A stretch of 64,000 nucleotides of DNA from Kribbella sandramycini. GTDB taxonomy: Bacteria; Actinomycetota; Actinomycetes; Propionibacteriales; Kribbellaceae. Where the stretch lies: contig NZ_JABJRC010000001.1 of NCBI RefSeq assembly GCF_013131805.1, forward strand, positions 124,001-188,000. The letters are read 5' to 3'. Below the pieces are notes generated by a model. The model worked only from the letters and a program-made list of their open reading frames with translations, made no database searches and was not told the DNA's origin. Made by a program: the position numbers and the translations under genes. Positions 22,268-33,955 of this stretch are shown piece after piece (within the stretch, counting starts at the first letter, position 1; each line of letters begins with the position of its first letter).

Positions 22268-22561
22268 TCAAGCCGCGGAGGCGACGACCTCTGGCTCGAT
22301 CGTGGCCGGATGTGCCAGGACCAGCGCCTCTTCGCGGGCCAGATCCTCACTCACCTCGGCGAAAACCGTCGACAGCGGCACCTCGAGCGCCATACAGATG
22401 GCGGCGAGCAGCTCGCTGGAGGCTTCCTTCTGACCGCGCTCCACCTCGGAGAGGTAGCCGAGACTCACCCGAGCATCAGCGGACACCTCGCGGAGGGTGC
22501 GGCCCTGACGCAGCCGCTTACGCCGCAGGACGTCGCCCAGCAGGCCACGAACCAGCACCAT
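22268..22561 (-). CDS. clgR: ClgR, Clp protease gene regulator
   Basis: A 97-residue XRE-family helix-turn-helix activator. The DNA-binding domain covers residues about 8-65: [41 protein letters not shown] and [16 protein letters not shown], which is the ClgR pattern. The C-terminus ends in two alanines (VVASAA), typical of the degron by which ClpP controls ClgR levels. ClgR activates clp and other proteolysis genes under envelope and DNA stress in actinobacteria. The start at 22561 is preceded by GGAAGGGAG; longer frames extend into the intergenic region. It follows cinA with 163 bases between, and has its own operator candidate. Confidence 0.93.
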   Translation of the reverse strand: MVLVRGLLGDVLRRKRLRQGRTLREVSADARVSLGYLSEVERGQKEASSELLAAICMALEVPLSTVFAEVSEDLAREEALVLAHPATIEPEVVASAA

Positions 22562-22601
22562 GAGGTTTCTCCCTTCCGCCTGTCCGGTCGTCTCTACACG
22601 C

Positions 22602-22630
22602 ACGGTAGCTCGACCGTAGGAACCAACGGT
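22602..22630. promoter_or_regulatory. candidate operator upstream of clgR (ACGGT/ACCGT repeats)
   Basis: Three half-sites alternate in orientation: ACGGT (22602-22606), ACCGT (22613-22617), ACGGT (22626-22630). The first two form a palindrome with a 6-base centre, the second and third an inverted pair with an 8-base centre. The cluster lies 41-69 bases upstream of the clgR ATG, a fit for autoregulation or a stress-factor site. Confidence 0.35.
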
Positions 22631-22724
22631 ACCTGTTGCCGGGTCACTACTCCTCGCAATGTCCACCTTCGGTGCGCCGTGCCAGTCTGCCCTACCTGTC
22701 CCCATGGTGGTCTCAACACCCCAC

Positions 22725-23228
22725 TCACTCCACTTCTTCCGCTACAAGTGCCGCTGCGAGCTCCACTGCGGCCTGCACGCTGCTCTCCCGGATCGCCCTG
22801 CGGTCACCGCTCAACTGCAGCTTTCGCACCTGCACGGTGGCTGGTCCGGCCGCTGCGACGTACACCGTGCCCGCTTCGACACCGGCCTGCGGGTCCGGGC
22901 CGGCCACACCCGTCGTGGCGAGGCCGTAGGTGGCTTCCAGACGCTCTCGGACGCCGGTGGCCAGGGCTGCGGCTGTGTCGGGGTGAACGGGCCCCACGGC
23001 GTCCAGAAGGCCCGCGGGCACGCCCGCAAGCTTGGCCTTCAGGTCCGTCGCGTAGACGACCACTCCACCCCGGTACACCGCTGACACCCCCGGTACGTCG
23101 GTCAGCGCCGCGCCGACCATCCCACCTGTCAACGACTCAGCAGTCGCCAAGGTCTCGCCTCGAGTTTTCAGCAGTTCAACGAGGCGCTCTACGGCCGTCT
23201 GCCCTGCATCCTCACCAGCACTCGCCAT
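22725..23228 (-). CDS. cinA: CinA C-terminal-domain protein (nicotinamide-nucleotide amidohydrolase)
   Basis: A 167-residue protein consisting only of the CinA C-terminal (PncC-type) domain, which hydrolyses nicotinamide mononucleotide to nicotinate mononucleotide. Landmarks are [21 protein letters not shown] near residues 27-47, [19 protein letters not shown], and [22 protein letters not shown]. The N-terminal molybdopterin-like domain of full CinA is absent, which is usual in actinobacteria. The start is the ATG at 23228. It lies in the conserved rimO-pgsA-cinA-clgR order, 71 bases after pgsA on the same strand. Confidence 0.93.
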   Translation of the reverse strand: MASAGEDAGQTAVERLVELLKTRGETLATAESLTGGMVGAALTDVPGVSAVYRGGVVVYATDLKAKLAGVPAGLLDAVGPVHPDTAAALATGVRERLEATYGLATTGVAGPDPQAGVEAGTVYVAAAGPATVQVRKLQLSGDRRAIRESSVQAAVELAAALVAEEVE

Positions 23229-23299
23229 GCCCCCATTCCACCGGTTTCGGCGGGCTGAGCGGGTCAGGTGCGCCGGAGTGTCGGCCGGTCCGCCGAGAG

Positions 23300-23920
23300 C
23301 TACTTGCGGGGGTGTTTGGCCGCGGCGCGGAGGCGCAGGGCCCGGCCGACGTAGTCGAGGCCGGTGATCACGGTGACAGCGACAGCGGCCGCCATGATGG
23401 CGACTGCGGTCCAGTGCAGGATCGCGACGTCCTGCCAGGGCAGCAGGTAGAGGCTCAGGGCGATCGCCTGGAGGACGGTCTTGAGTTTGCCGCCGTGGCT
23501 CGCGGGCATGACGCCGTGGCGAATCACCCAGAAGCGCAGCAGCGTGACGCCCCACTCGCGGACCAGGACGACCACCGTCACCCACCACGGCAGCTCGCCG
23601 AGGTACGACAGCCCGATGAACGCGGCGCCGGTGAGCGCCTTGTCGGCGATCGGGTCGGCGATCTTGCCGAAGTTCGTGACCAGGTTCCATCGGCGGGCGA
23701 GGTCGCCGTCGAAGCGGTCGGTCACGATCGCCACCAGGAAGGCGGCGGTGGCGAGCAAGCGGGTGCCGTCGTCCTGGCCTCCGTGGCGCACGAGGAGCCA
23801 CACGAACAACGGGACCAGCACGAGCCGCAGTACCGTCAGCGCGTTGGGCACGTTCCACGCGCTCGGCGCGTGGATGCGCCCGGCGGCGCTCGGAACCGGG
23901 TTCGTCGGCGGGTTGGTCAC
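23300..23920 (-). CDS. pgsA: CDP-diacylglycerol-glycerol-3-phosphate 3-phosphatidyltransferase
   Basis: A 206-residue integral membrane enzyme making phosphatidylglycerol phosphate, the precursor of phosphatidylglycerol and cardiolipin. The CDP-alcohol phosphotransferase motif D-x2-DG-x2-AR-x8-G-x3-D-x3-D is complete: [10 protein letters not shown], then [10 protein letters not shown] at about residues 68-94. About five or six transmembrane helices follow (for instance WWVTVVVLV and [14 protein letters not shown] near the end). The start overlaps the rimO stop as ATGA, so it is translated together with rimO. Length and topology are normal. Confidence 0.96.
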   Translation of the reverse strand: MTNPPTNPVPSAAGRIHAPSAWNVPNALTVLRLVLVPLFVWLLVRHGGQDDGTRLLATAAFLVAIVTDRFDGDLARRWNLVTNFGKIADPIADKALTGAAFIGLSYLGELPWWVTVVVLVREWGVTLLRFWVIRHGVMPASHGGKLKTVLQAIALSLYLLPWQDVAILHWTAVAIMAAAVAVTVITGLDYVGRALRLRAAAKHPRK

Positions 23921-25716
23921 GCGGTCAGGTTAGCGGCCGGACGGTCGCCCTGGGGGGTCACCACCGTGGCGAACTCCGCAATCAGGTCGACGCCGTCGCT
24001 CCCGACCACCTTCGCGGACACCAGATCGCCCACCCGAACCCCCGCGGGCAGCCCGATCAGCGTCGTCGATCCGTCCACCTCAGGCCCCTGGTGCGCAGCC
24101 CGTCCCTCACCACTCAGCCCCGCGTCCCCGACCGCCAGGTCACCGCCCGCAGCATCCACACCACGCCCGGCGTACGCCCCCGCCTCGGCGTCCTTTCCAC
24201 CCTCGGCGCTCTGCTCGGCCTCGCCGCCCACGGCACGCTCTCCGGCCTCACTTGCCTCGGTGTCGTCGTGGGCTGCTGGGGTGAGGGATTCGACCAGGAC
24301 CTCGACGAGGTCGCCGATGCGGGCCTCGGCGCGGGCCGAGGTGAGGTCTTCGGCGAGGCGGGTGACGCGGTCGAGGCGGGCTGCGATGGTGTCCTCGTCG
24401 AGTTTGCCGTCGTACGTCTCGGCCTCGGTGCCGTCCTCGTCGGAGTAGCCGAAGACGCCGATGGCGTCCAGGCCGGCGCGGGAGAGGAAGTCGCAGAGGA
24501 TGTCGACGTCCTCCTCGGTCTCACCGGGGAAGCCGACGATCACGTTGCTGCGGATACCGGCCGTGGGCGCGGACGCGCGGACCTGGGCGATCAGCTCGAG
24601 GAAGCGCTCGGCGTCGCCGAAGCGGCGCATCCGGCGCAGGAGCGGGCCGGAGGCGTGCTGGAAGGACAGATCGAAGTACGGGACGACGCCGGGGGTCGAG
24701 GTCATCGCGGTGATCAGCGACGGGCGCATCTCGGCGGGCTGCAGGTACGAGACGCGGACCCGGGTGATCCCGGGGACGGCCGCGATCTCGCCGACCAGGG
24801 TCTCGAGCAGGCGGAGGTCGCCGAGGTCCTTACCGTAGGAGGTGGAGTTCTCGGAGACCAGGAACAGTTCGCGGACGCCGTTCTCGGCGAGCCAGTGGGC
24901 CTCACCCAGGACCTCGGTGGGGCGGCGGGAGATGAACGCGCCGCGGAACATCGGGATCGCGCAGAAGGCGCAGCGCCGGTCGCAGCCGGACGCCAGCTTC
25001 AGCGGCGCCATCGGGCCGCCGTCGAGCCGGCGGCGGACCACCCGGGGCCCGCTGGCGGGCGCGGCGGCGAGGTCCGGAGCGTCGATCGTCAGCTCCTCGC
25101 GCGCGCCCGACGCCGAAACCATCCGCCCCTTGAACAGCTGGCCCGCCGACTCCAGCGAACCGCCTTCTACCGACGGGCCGGCTCCGGCTGCTGCCGAACT
25201 GCCCGCGTCTCCCACAGGTTTCAGGGCGGCGGGGATGTGGTCGCCGTGGCCGGGGATGGCTACCTCGGTGGGGGCGGACTGGCGGGCCGACGGGGAGAGT
25301 GGGAGGAGTTTGCGGCGGTCCCGGGGGACGTGCGGCTGGTGTTTGGTGCCCGAGAGGATGGAACGGAGGCGATCGGAGATGTCCGCGTAGTCGTCGAAGC
25401 TGAGGACGGCGTCGGTCTCGGGCAGGGCCTCGGCGAGCTGGTCGCCGTAGCGCTCGGCCAGGCAGCCGACGGCGACGACGGCCTGCGTGCGGCCGGACTC
25501 CTTGTAGTCGGAGGCGGCGAGCAGGGTGTCGACGGAGTCCTTCTTCGCGGCCTCGACGAAACCGCAGGTGTTCACCACCACGGTGTCCGCGTCGGCGGCG
25601 TCCTCGACGAGGCGGAAGCCGCCGGCTTCGAGGCGGCCGGCAAGCTCCTCGGAGTCGACATCGTTGCGGGCACAGCCCAGCGTGACCAGGGCGACGGTGG
25701 TGGGTGGCGTAGTCAT
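23917..25716 (-). CDS. rimO: ribosomal protein S12 methylthiotransferase RimO with inserted low-complexity segments
   Basis: A 599-residue radical SAM enzyme that methylthiolates S12 Asp. The N-terminal MTTase cluster has Cys15, Cys51 and Cys85; the radical SAM CxxxCxxC is CDRRCAFC at 245-252. A TRAM domain forms the C-terminus. Normal RimO is about 430-490 residues. The excess comes from two insertions: about 65 residues between MTTase and radical SAM domains (around 140-205, Ala/Gly/Ser/Pro-rich), and about 70 inside the TRAM domain (acidic Gly/Ala/Glu-rich). Start at 25716 ([19 protein letters not shown]) is chosen over a longer frame without family similarity. pgsA follows with a 4-base overlap. 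Confidence 0.95.
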   Translation of the reverse strand: MTTPPTTVALVTLGCARNDVDSEELAGRLEAGGFRLVEDAADADTVVVNTCGFVEAAKKDSVDTLLAASDYKESGRTQAVVAVGCLAERYGDQLAEALPETDAVLSFDDYADISDRLRSILSGTKHQPHVPRDRRKLLPLSPSARQSAPTEVAIPGHGDHIPAALKPVGDAGSSAAAGAGPSVEGGSLESAGQLFKGRMVSASGAREELTIDAPDLAAAPASGPRVVRRRLDGGPMAPLKLASGCDRRCAFCAIPMFRGAFISRRPTEVLGEAHWLAENGVRELFLVSENSTSYGKDLGDLRLLETLVGEIAAVPGITRVRVSYLQPAEMRPSLITAMTSTPGVVPYFDLSFQHASGPLLRRMRRFGDAERFLELIAQVRASAPTAGIRSNVIVGFPGETEEDVDILCDFLSRAGLDAIGVFGYSDEDGTEAETYDGKLDEDTIAARLDRVTRLAEDLTSARAEARIGDLVEVLVESLTPAAHDDTEASEAGERAVGGEAEQSAEGGKDAEAGAYAGRGVDAAGGDLAVGDAGLSGEGRAAHQGPEVDGSTTLIGLPAGVRVGDLVSAKVVGSDGVDLIAEFATVVTPQGDRPAANLTA

Positions 25717-25794
25717 CACCACGAGTATGACTCGCGGTCCTCCCCCACACCTAACTGCCGGTGACGCCCCACGCAACCGACCGGGCCCGTTCGG

Positions 25795-25975
25795 TCAACC
25801 GGTGGGCGGTGCTCGGGCGGCCAGTGGGCGGGGGGTCGGGCGGTTGGCGAGCCGCTGGTGGGCGGGGGCGGGCGGTTGGTGGGCGGGGGGGTGGGGGTGG
25901 GGGAATCTTCGTGAGTTTGGGGTGGGTGTCGAAGGTGGGTGGGGTGGGTCGTAGTTGGGGTGAGACCGGCGCTGG
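25795..25975 (+). other. G-rich intergenic tract with potential quadruplex
   Basis: The plus strand is built of GGTGGGC, GGGGGTC and long G runs (for example GGGGGGGTGGGGGTGGGGG near 25883-25906). Four or more G runs of three or longer occur within 30 bases, fitting an intramolecular G-quadruplex. The tract ends just before the ribosome site of the SCO6745-family gene and lies on its coding strand. Confidence 0.6.
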
Positions 25976-25999
25976 GCCGGGTTGCAATCGGAGGTCGGG

Positions 26000-26848
26000 A
26001 TGTCTGGTCGGAGGCTGGCGGTCGTGGGGCGCGAGCTGTGCGCGATGCTCGAGGCGGTTCACCTTGTCACTTATATGTCTGAGGAGCCGGTGGAGGAGTT
26101 CGAGAAGTTGGGGTGGGCTGGGCATTGGCCTGGGTACTTTGCCTCTCGGTCGGCGCCCCTCGGGAAGGTGCCGGCGGCCGTTGTGGACGCGTTGTTTTAC
26201 AACTTCGCGCCTGGTGAGGTGGCGGCGTACATCCCGGGCGTGTGGGAGATTGCGACTCCTGAGCAGGCGCTGGCTGCGCGGGAGGCTGGGAGTGTGCGGG
26301 CGCTGCGGCGGATTTTGGGCAAGTTGGCGGACAGCCCGGCCGTGGAGCGGGCGGCTGAGCTCGCGACGCGGGCTGCGTTTGCCGCGCCGTCGGAGCGGCG
26401 CATCTTGTACGCGGCGCTTCGGACGCTTCCGGTTCCGGAGGAGCCGTTGGCGCGGTTGTGGCACGCCTCGACGCTGCTTCGTGAGCATCGCGGGGACGGG
26501 CACTACGCGGCGCTCGTGACGGCGGGGGTCGGTGGGCAGGAGTGTCACGTGCTGGAGGCGCTGTGGCTGGGGATGCCTGCGCGGGAGTACGGCCGGTTGT
26601 ACCCGTTGAGCGATGACGAGTTGGCCGCTGTGGTGGAGGGGATGCGAGGTCGCGGGCTCGTCGGTGCGGATGGGTGGCTGACAGCCGCCGGGCGCGAGAC
26701 CAAGGAGCGGGTCGAGGAGATCACGGATGCGCTGGCTGCCCCGGCGTACGCGGCTCTCAGCCAGCATGAGCTGGAACAGCTGGCCGCCGACCTCGCACCA
26801 CTCGTCGACCGCATCAAATCCGTCGGGTACGAACGCCCCGCCGCCTGA
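26000..26848 (+). CDS. SCO6745-family protein (winged-helix-like)
   Basis: A 282-residue protein of the SCO6745 family, found throughout actinobacteria and described as containing a helix-turn-helix-like C-terminal region. Landmarks are LCAMLEAVHLVTYMSEEPVEE, then FASRSAPLGKV and VVDALFYNFAPGEVAAYIPG near the N-terminus. The C-terminal part has YGRLYPLSDDELAAVVEGMRGRGLV, which looks like a winged-helix recognition pair. Function unknown. The ATG at 26000 is preceded by GGAGGTCGGG; the in-frame start at 25982 is less likely. The gene interrupts the otherwise minus-strand rimO-ftsK block, and upstream DNA is an unusual G-rich tract. Confidence 0.82.
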   Translation: MSGRRLAVVGRELCAMLEAVHLVTYMSEEPVEEFEKLGWAGHWPGYFASRSAPLGKVPAAVVDALFYNFAPGEVAAYIPGVWEIATPEQALAAREAGSVRALRRILGKLADSPAVERAAELATRAAFAAPSERRILYAALRTLPVPEEPLARLWHASTLLREHRGDGHYAALVTAGVGGQECHVLEALWLGMPAREYGRLYPLSDDELAAVVEGMRGRGLVGADGWLTAAGRETKERVEEITDALAAPAYAALSQHELEQLAADLAPLVDRIKSVGYERPAA

Positions 26849-26862
26849 CCGGAAAGGAAGAA

Positions 26863-27609
26863 CTACTTCTTGGTGAGGGTGCCGTTGGGGTGGGCCACGG
26901 ATTTGTAGAGCTTGGTGATGACGGGTTTGCCGTTGATGGTGAGGGTCAGGTTGGCGGGGATACCGGCGGAGATGCGGATGTCGCCCACGGCGGTGACGGT
27001 TTGGGTGGAGCCGGGGCCCAGGAGGCCCTGGAAGAGGCGTTTGCCCTTCTTGTCGCGGAGGGTGACGTAGGAGCCGTCGTTCTTCGCGGTGAGGGTGAGT
27101 TTGGTCTGGGTGGGGACCGCGGGGGGTGTGGTGACCTTCGCGGCGGGTTTGCTGGGTTTGGGCTTGGGGGTGGTCTTCGGGGGCTGCGTGGTCACCGTCG
27201 CGGTGGCCGTGGTCTTGGCGGCGCTGGCCTCGACGTCGCTGGGGAGCGTGAAGAGGCGGACCATGCCCCAGCCCATCAGGCCGACCAGGATCGCGCCGAG
27301 GACGACGGCCCAGCGCGGGCGGGCCGGGTGCAGCGTCGGGCCCTTGACGGCCGCGCGCTCCTCGCGGCGCGACTCCTCGGCCGCGTGCTCGGCGTCGAAG
27401 GCGGCCAGCAGCGGCGCGGGGTCGGCCTTGACCACGCGGGCGATCGAGCGGATGTGTCCACGGGCGTAGAAGTTCCCGCCGCAGCGGGAGAAATCGTCGG
27501 CCTCCATGGCGAGGAGCAGCCCGGACCTGATCCGGGTCGCGGCACTCAGCTGCTCGATCGTCATGTCGGCCCGTTCGCGGGCCGCCGTGAGCTCGCTACC
27601 GATGCTCAC
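26863..27609 (-). CDS. RodZ-like helix-turn-helix membrane protein
   Basis: A 248-residue protein with RodZ layout. The cytoplasmic HTH_25 domain (residues about 4-70) contains MTIEQLSAATRIRSGLLLAME and FYARGHIRSIARVV. A basic linker leads to a transmembrane helix (about 103-122, WAVVLGAILVGLMGWGMV). Outside is a Thr/Pro/Lys-rich spacer and a DUF4115-type beta domain (LTLTAKNDGSYVTLRDKKGKRLF). RodZ links MreB to the wall machinery; in actinobacteria lacking MreB rods its role is uncertain. GTG start at 27609. It sits between ftsK and rimO in the conserved actinobacterial order. Confidence 0.92.
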   Translation of the reverse strand: MSIGSELTAARERADMTIEQLSAATRIRSGLLLAMEADDFSRCGGNFYARGHIRSIARVVKADPAPLLAAFDAEHAAEESRREERAAVKGPTLHPARPRWAVVLGAILVGLMGWGMVRLFTLPSDVEASAAKTTATATVTTQPPKTTPKPKPSKPAAKVTTPPAVPTQTKLTLTAKNDGSYVTLRDKKGKRLFQGLLGPGSTQTVTAVGDIRISAGIPANLTLTINGKPVITKLYKSVAHPNGTLTKK

Positions 27610-27732
27610 GTGGTCACCGTCCTCTCCATCGCCCGATCTGGTGGGCTGTCGGCATCGTCATCAGGGAAGCTGCCGGCAGCCGGACCGCCGACATCAAGTC
27701 AACGGTCGTGGTCCGATGGGGTCACGGACAAG

Positions 27733-28299
27733 TCAGAGTTGCTCGCGCACCGGACATCTGGCGTCCGCGAGCATGTGCAATGCCTGTACCACTTCCCCGT
27801 TCGACGGCCGTGCCGTCAACCCGAACGGTATCGCGAGCGAGGAGCCGGTCAGCCGCCGGTTGGCATCTGTGGTCTTGCGTGTCGAGGCCGGCATCGCGCC
27901 GAGCGTGGGCCCAGGGTCCAGCAGATGGACGGCGATCCGCCCGTCGTCGAGCGGGTGACGGCGCTTCAGCACCGTCACCTCCTCGATGTCGTGCCAGCGG
28001 GTGCCGATCCATTCGTTGCCGATCCGCAACCGGATGCCGACGTCGTCGGCGACCAGCATGTCGCCGACCGTCAGCGCGCGGGCGCAGACGATCGCGAGGA
28101 CGGCGAACGCCGCCGCGACGAACCAGCGCAGGATGCCGGTCGGGCTGCCGGAGCCCGACGCGGCGAACCCGACGGCGACCAGACCGGCGCCGAAGGCGAG
28201 GCCGCCGTGCACCTTCTGGGACGCGCGGACCGTGAACGGCACCGGTCCGTCGTCGAGGTCGAGATGGTGTTCGCGGGGCAGGGCGCTCGCTTCGGTCAC
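27733..28299 (-). CDS. small PH-like membrane protein
   Basis: A 188-residue protein with two adjacent hydrophobic helices (residues about 32-50 and 60-78) followed by a beta-rich domain (VGDMLVADDVGIRLRIGNEWIG, HDIEEVTVLKR) typical of bacterial PH-like domains. The C-terminal RPSNGEVVQALHML also fits. The GTG at 28299 is chosen because GAGGAG lies 7 bases upstream; an alternative GTG at 28305 overlaps the ftsK stop. Function unknown; it is probably co-transcribed after ftsK. Confidence 0.72.
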   Translation of the reverse strand: MTEASALPREHHLDLDDGPVPFTVRASQKVHGGLAFGAGLVAVGFAASGSGSPTGILRWFVAAAFAVLAIVCARALTVGDMLVADDVGIRLRIGNEWIGTRWHDIEEVTVLKRRHPLDDGRIAVHLLDPGPTLGAMPASTRKTTDANRRLTGSSLAIPFGLTARPSNGEVVQALHMLADARCPVREQL

Positions 28300-28301
28300 G
28301 A

Positions 28302-30920
<2,619 letters not shown>

Positions 30921-30993
30921 ATCCAACAGGCTACCTCCAACACCACTCAAGTCCCACGTGTCACACGCCGATCACGCTGCCCCTTCCGTAGCG

Positions 30994-31779
30994 TCACGGC
31001 ACCTGAGCCCCTCCACTCCGGATTCGCCGCATCCGCACCGCGTGCCAGAGGACGACGTACGAGCCGAGGACGGCTGCGCAGCCCGAGGCGGCGCCGGTCA
31101 GCACCAGCCGCGCCGCGGCCTCCCCCACGAGCTCGCCCTGCGCACGCCACACGCGAGCCACCGCCGTAACCGTCCCGACCAGCAGAAAAGCGGCCAGGAC
31201 GGCGTACGTCACCCAGGGCCGCACATGGTCGGCCGAGACCACGACGCGCGGCGGCGTCCGCCGGAACCAGCGGTAGAGCCAGACCGTCAGGACGAGGCAG
31301 CCACCGACCGTGCTGACGTACTGCAGGACGCGATTGACGTCCCAGTCTGCCGTCACGTTCGCAGTGAAGAAGGACCAGTTGTGGCGGACGAAATACCCCT
31401 TGTAGTGCGTGAAGGAGTCCCACAGCACGTGGGTGAACGCGCCGATGACCGCCGATACGACACTCCAGCCGAGCACCGGCAGGGTGGGCAACCGGAAGGG
31501 TTCGGTTGGTGAAGGCAACCGAGCAGCGAGCGACGCGGGCGCGAGTGCGAGCAGTGGCCGCTTGACCACCAAGGTGAAACCCGCCAGCAGCACCAACGCG
31601 AGCAACGGATCGAGCCAGAGCACCGAAAGGAACTCATGGGTGTGGTCCGGCGCGAGCGCATCGTTGGGCAGCAGGTAGACGGCATCCGGAGCCACCGCTC
31701 CAGCGACGAGAGCCGACGGCACGAACGGACGGCGCATCAGCGGTAGTACTGCTGCGGCATGTGCGAGCGGAAACGGCAC
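30994..31779 (-). CDS. DUF4184 membrane protein
   Basis: A 261-residue integral membrane protein of DUF4184. The N-terminus MPFPLAHAAAVLPLMRRPFVPSALV and the HVLWDSFTH segment (about 123-131) are family signatures, and five or six hydrophobic helices are visible. The histidine and aspartate residues in THVLWDSFTH resemble those of the YdjM/DUF457 membrane metal-dependent hydrolase-like proteins, but no enzymatic function is established. GTG start. It lies 73 bases past the ftsK start, and seems to start the accessory block that separates ftsK from rnj. Confidence 0.87.
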   Translation of the reverse strand: MPFPLAHAAAVLPLMRRPFVPSALVAGAVAPDAVYLLPNDALAPDHTHEFLSVLWLDPLLALVLLAGFTLVVKRPLLALAPASLAARLPSPTEPFRLPTLPVLGWSVVSAVIGAFTHVLWDSFTHYKGYFVRHNWSFFTANVTADWDVNRVLQYVSTVGGCLVLTVWLYRWFRRTPPRVVVSADHVRPWVTYAVLAAFLLVGTVTAVARVWRAQGELVGEAAARLVLTGAASGCAAVLGSYVVLWHAVRMRRIRSGGAQVP

Positions 31780-31797
31780 GCCGAGCAGGCTAGACGG

Positions 31798-33915
31798 TCA
31801 GAAGGTCGGCCAAGGGTCGCCCGGACCCTGCTGACCGACGCCGGGCACCTGCCAGTCACAGACGCCGCTCGGGAAGGTCTGCCGCAACGCAGCCCACTGC
31901 GCGGGAGTAAAGCGGACGTCGTACGCCGCCGGCGACAGCGGCCGCAGCGTGCACTTGATGATGTCGTTGGCAACGGATGCACCCGCCACCTGCCGTGGCG
32001 ACGGCCAGACGGGGTAGAGCGAGTTGCAGCGAGTCGTACCGATTCCGTTGACCTGCCGCTCGACGAACTTCTCGCCTTGCGGGCTCCAACAGGCATCGGT
32101 GAGGGACGCCGGCCGATTCCGGACCACGCGGTCGTGCAGCGAGCCCTGTCCGCCGTCGGCGTCGACGTCGTCCATCCACTTGTCCAGCGCGCTCAACGCG
32201 GACTTCAGCACCGGGTTCCCGGTACTGAAACCACCGGTCGCGTTTCCGGACTGTACGAGCATCACATGGTTGCTGGAGTCACCGTTCGCTCGCCGCAGCC
32301 GCTCCCGCAGCGAGAACGAGTGGAAGGCGAGGTGGATGTCGCCGTTCGGCAGCTCATCGGTGTACTGGCGGTAGTCGACGATCGGCGTACCGCTCAGCCC
32401 TCCGCTACCGCTGACCAGCTGGCCGGTCCGGTACGCCGTGTCGATGGCCGACGGATCGGCGACCGTCCGGCCCGGTACGAAGCCGGCGTCCTTGCCGAAG
32501 CCGCCGATCTTGCGGTTCAGCTCGACGAACTGCGCGGCGGTGATCTTGCCGGCGTTCAGCGCGGCCAAGCCGTACTGGACGCCGACGTTGTCCAGCGGAC
32601 GCCGGGTAGCGCCGGCGTGCGGACCCCAGATGTTCACCTGGTGCGAGTAGACGTCGCAGCGCGCACCGCGCGGGTTCCGCACCGGGTCGTAGCGCTGCGC
32701 AACCGGAAGTTGCTCAGGGCAATAAACTCGCGGGTCGATGCGCCGGCCGGCGCCGGCCAGGTTCGCGATCGTCTGCACCCGGCCGAACCCGGTGGCGGCG
32801 CGGATCGCGGCATCCGTCCAGCCGGTGGCGGACTTGAAGTAGTGATCGAGCAGCAGCGCGTCGGTGATCGTGTGCAGTGTCGCGAAGCCGACCTCGGGGA
32901 ACACGCAGGCAGCGATCACGCCGTCCAGCAGGCCCGGGTAGTTCTCGGCGATCTGGAAGACCTGGTACGACCCGCCGGAGCACCCCCAGCCGATGGTCTG
33001 CCGCGGGACGCCGATCGTCTCGACGATGTGCTCGCGCGTCATCGCCATCGTCTCCGCGGCCAGGACGCCGTTGCAGTTCGTCCCGAACACGTTCAGGCTC
33101 GACGAGGCGACGGCGTACCCGCGGCCGAGCATGATGTCGTCGCCGACGCCGCCGGTCTTGCTGCCCTGCTGGTACCAGCCACCGGGGCAGCCGCCGCCGA
33201 AGGTGTAGATCAGGCGGCCGTTCCACCCGCTCGGCGCCCGCTCCGGCGTCGGCGCGCCGGCCTCCGGGTCGTGCAGGACGGCGAACTCGTAGACGGACCG
33301 GTTGATCACACCGGTCTCGACCCGGACGATGTACGGCACGCGCCGCCCGTCGGACGTCGTCGTACTCGCCAGGTCCGCGGGCCGGTTGGCGGGCAGCACC
33401 TTCAGCGACCGGTCCTTCTTGGAGCGGTACAGATAGTCGATCCGCGTCCGCACCGAGCAGTTGTTCCCGGTCGGCGGCCCGAGCTGCACCTTGGCCAGCG
33501 TGCGGAACGCCGCCGTCCCGCAGATGAACGGCATCTCATGCTTCCCGGACAGCATCGGGCCGGACCGCGGATAGTTGGTGACCGCGAGCCGGGCCTCGGC
33601 TGCGGCCAGTAGGTTGCGGCCGATCCGCAGGCCGCTGACGAACCCGACCAGCCGCTCCCCCGTCCCGCTGAAGGCGTCGGAGACGTCGCGATCGTTCAGC
33701 CGGACCTCGAGGTTGGCCAGGTTCTGACCGGTGATGCCGATCAGCACGTCGCCGTCGCTGACCAGCTCCGCGCGCGGCGACGAGAGCACCTCGATCCGGA
33801 CGCCGTACGCCGCACTCGCGGGCGCCGCGAGCAACGCGGCGCACACCGCGAGCACGAGCGTGACGAGGGCGGCCGGACGCAACATGCCGCGAGTTGACCA
33901 CAGCAACCGGTCCAT
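31798..33915 (-). CDS. large secreted DUF6351 hydrolase-like protein
   Basis: A 705-residue protein with an export signal (Arg near the start, then VTLVLAVCAALLAAPASA) cleaved near residue 37. The mature chain resembles DUF6351 proteins of actinobacteria. A serine nucleophile motif GWGCSGGSYQVFQIAENYPG occurs in the middle, with nearby YTFGGGCPGGWYQQGS as a possible oxyanion region, so an alpha/beta-hydrolase-like fold related to tannase or feruloyl-esterase families is likely. The C-terminal part ends WPTF. Two starts are possible, 33915 and 33885. The substrate is unknown. Confidence 0.78.
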   Translation of the reverse strand: MDRLLWSTRGMLRPAALVTLVLAVCAALLAAPASAAYGVRIEVLSSPRAELVSDGDVLIGITGQNLANLEVRLNDRDVSDAFSGTGERLVGFVSGLRIGRNLLAAAEARLAVTNYPRSGPMLSGKHEMPFICGTAAFRTLAKVQLGPPTGNNCSVRTRIDYLYRSKKDRSLKVLPANRPADLASTTTSDGRRVPYIVRVETGVINRSVYEFAVLHDPEAGAPTPERAPSGWNGRLIYTFGGGCPGGWYQQGSKTGGVGDDIMLGRGYAVASSSLNVFGTNCNGVLAAETMAMTREHIVETIGVPRQTIGWGCSGGSYQVFQIAENYPGLLDGVIAACVFPEVGFATLHTITDALLLDHYFKSATGWTDAAIRAATGFGRVQTIANLAGAGRRIDPRVYCPEQLPVAQRYDPVRNPRGARCDVYSHQVNIWGPHAGATRRPLDNVGVQYGLAALNAGKITAAQFVELNRKIGGFGKDAGFVPGRTVADPSAIDTAYRTGQLVSGSGGLSGTPIVDYRQYTDELPNGDIHLAFHSFSLRERLRRANGDSSNHVMLVQSGNATGGFSTGNPVLKSALSALDKWMDDVDADGGQGSLHDRVVRNRPASLTDACWSPQGEKFVERQVNGIGTTRCNSLYPVWPSPRQVAGASVANDIIKCTLRPLSPAAYDVRFTPAQWAALRQTFPSGVCDWQVPGVGQQGPGDPWPTF

Positions 33916-33955
33916 CGGAAGGCTTGTTACCAGATCGAGCGAACTGCTTGATCTG

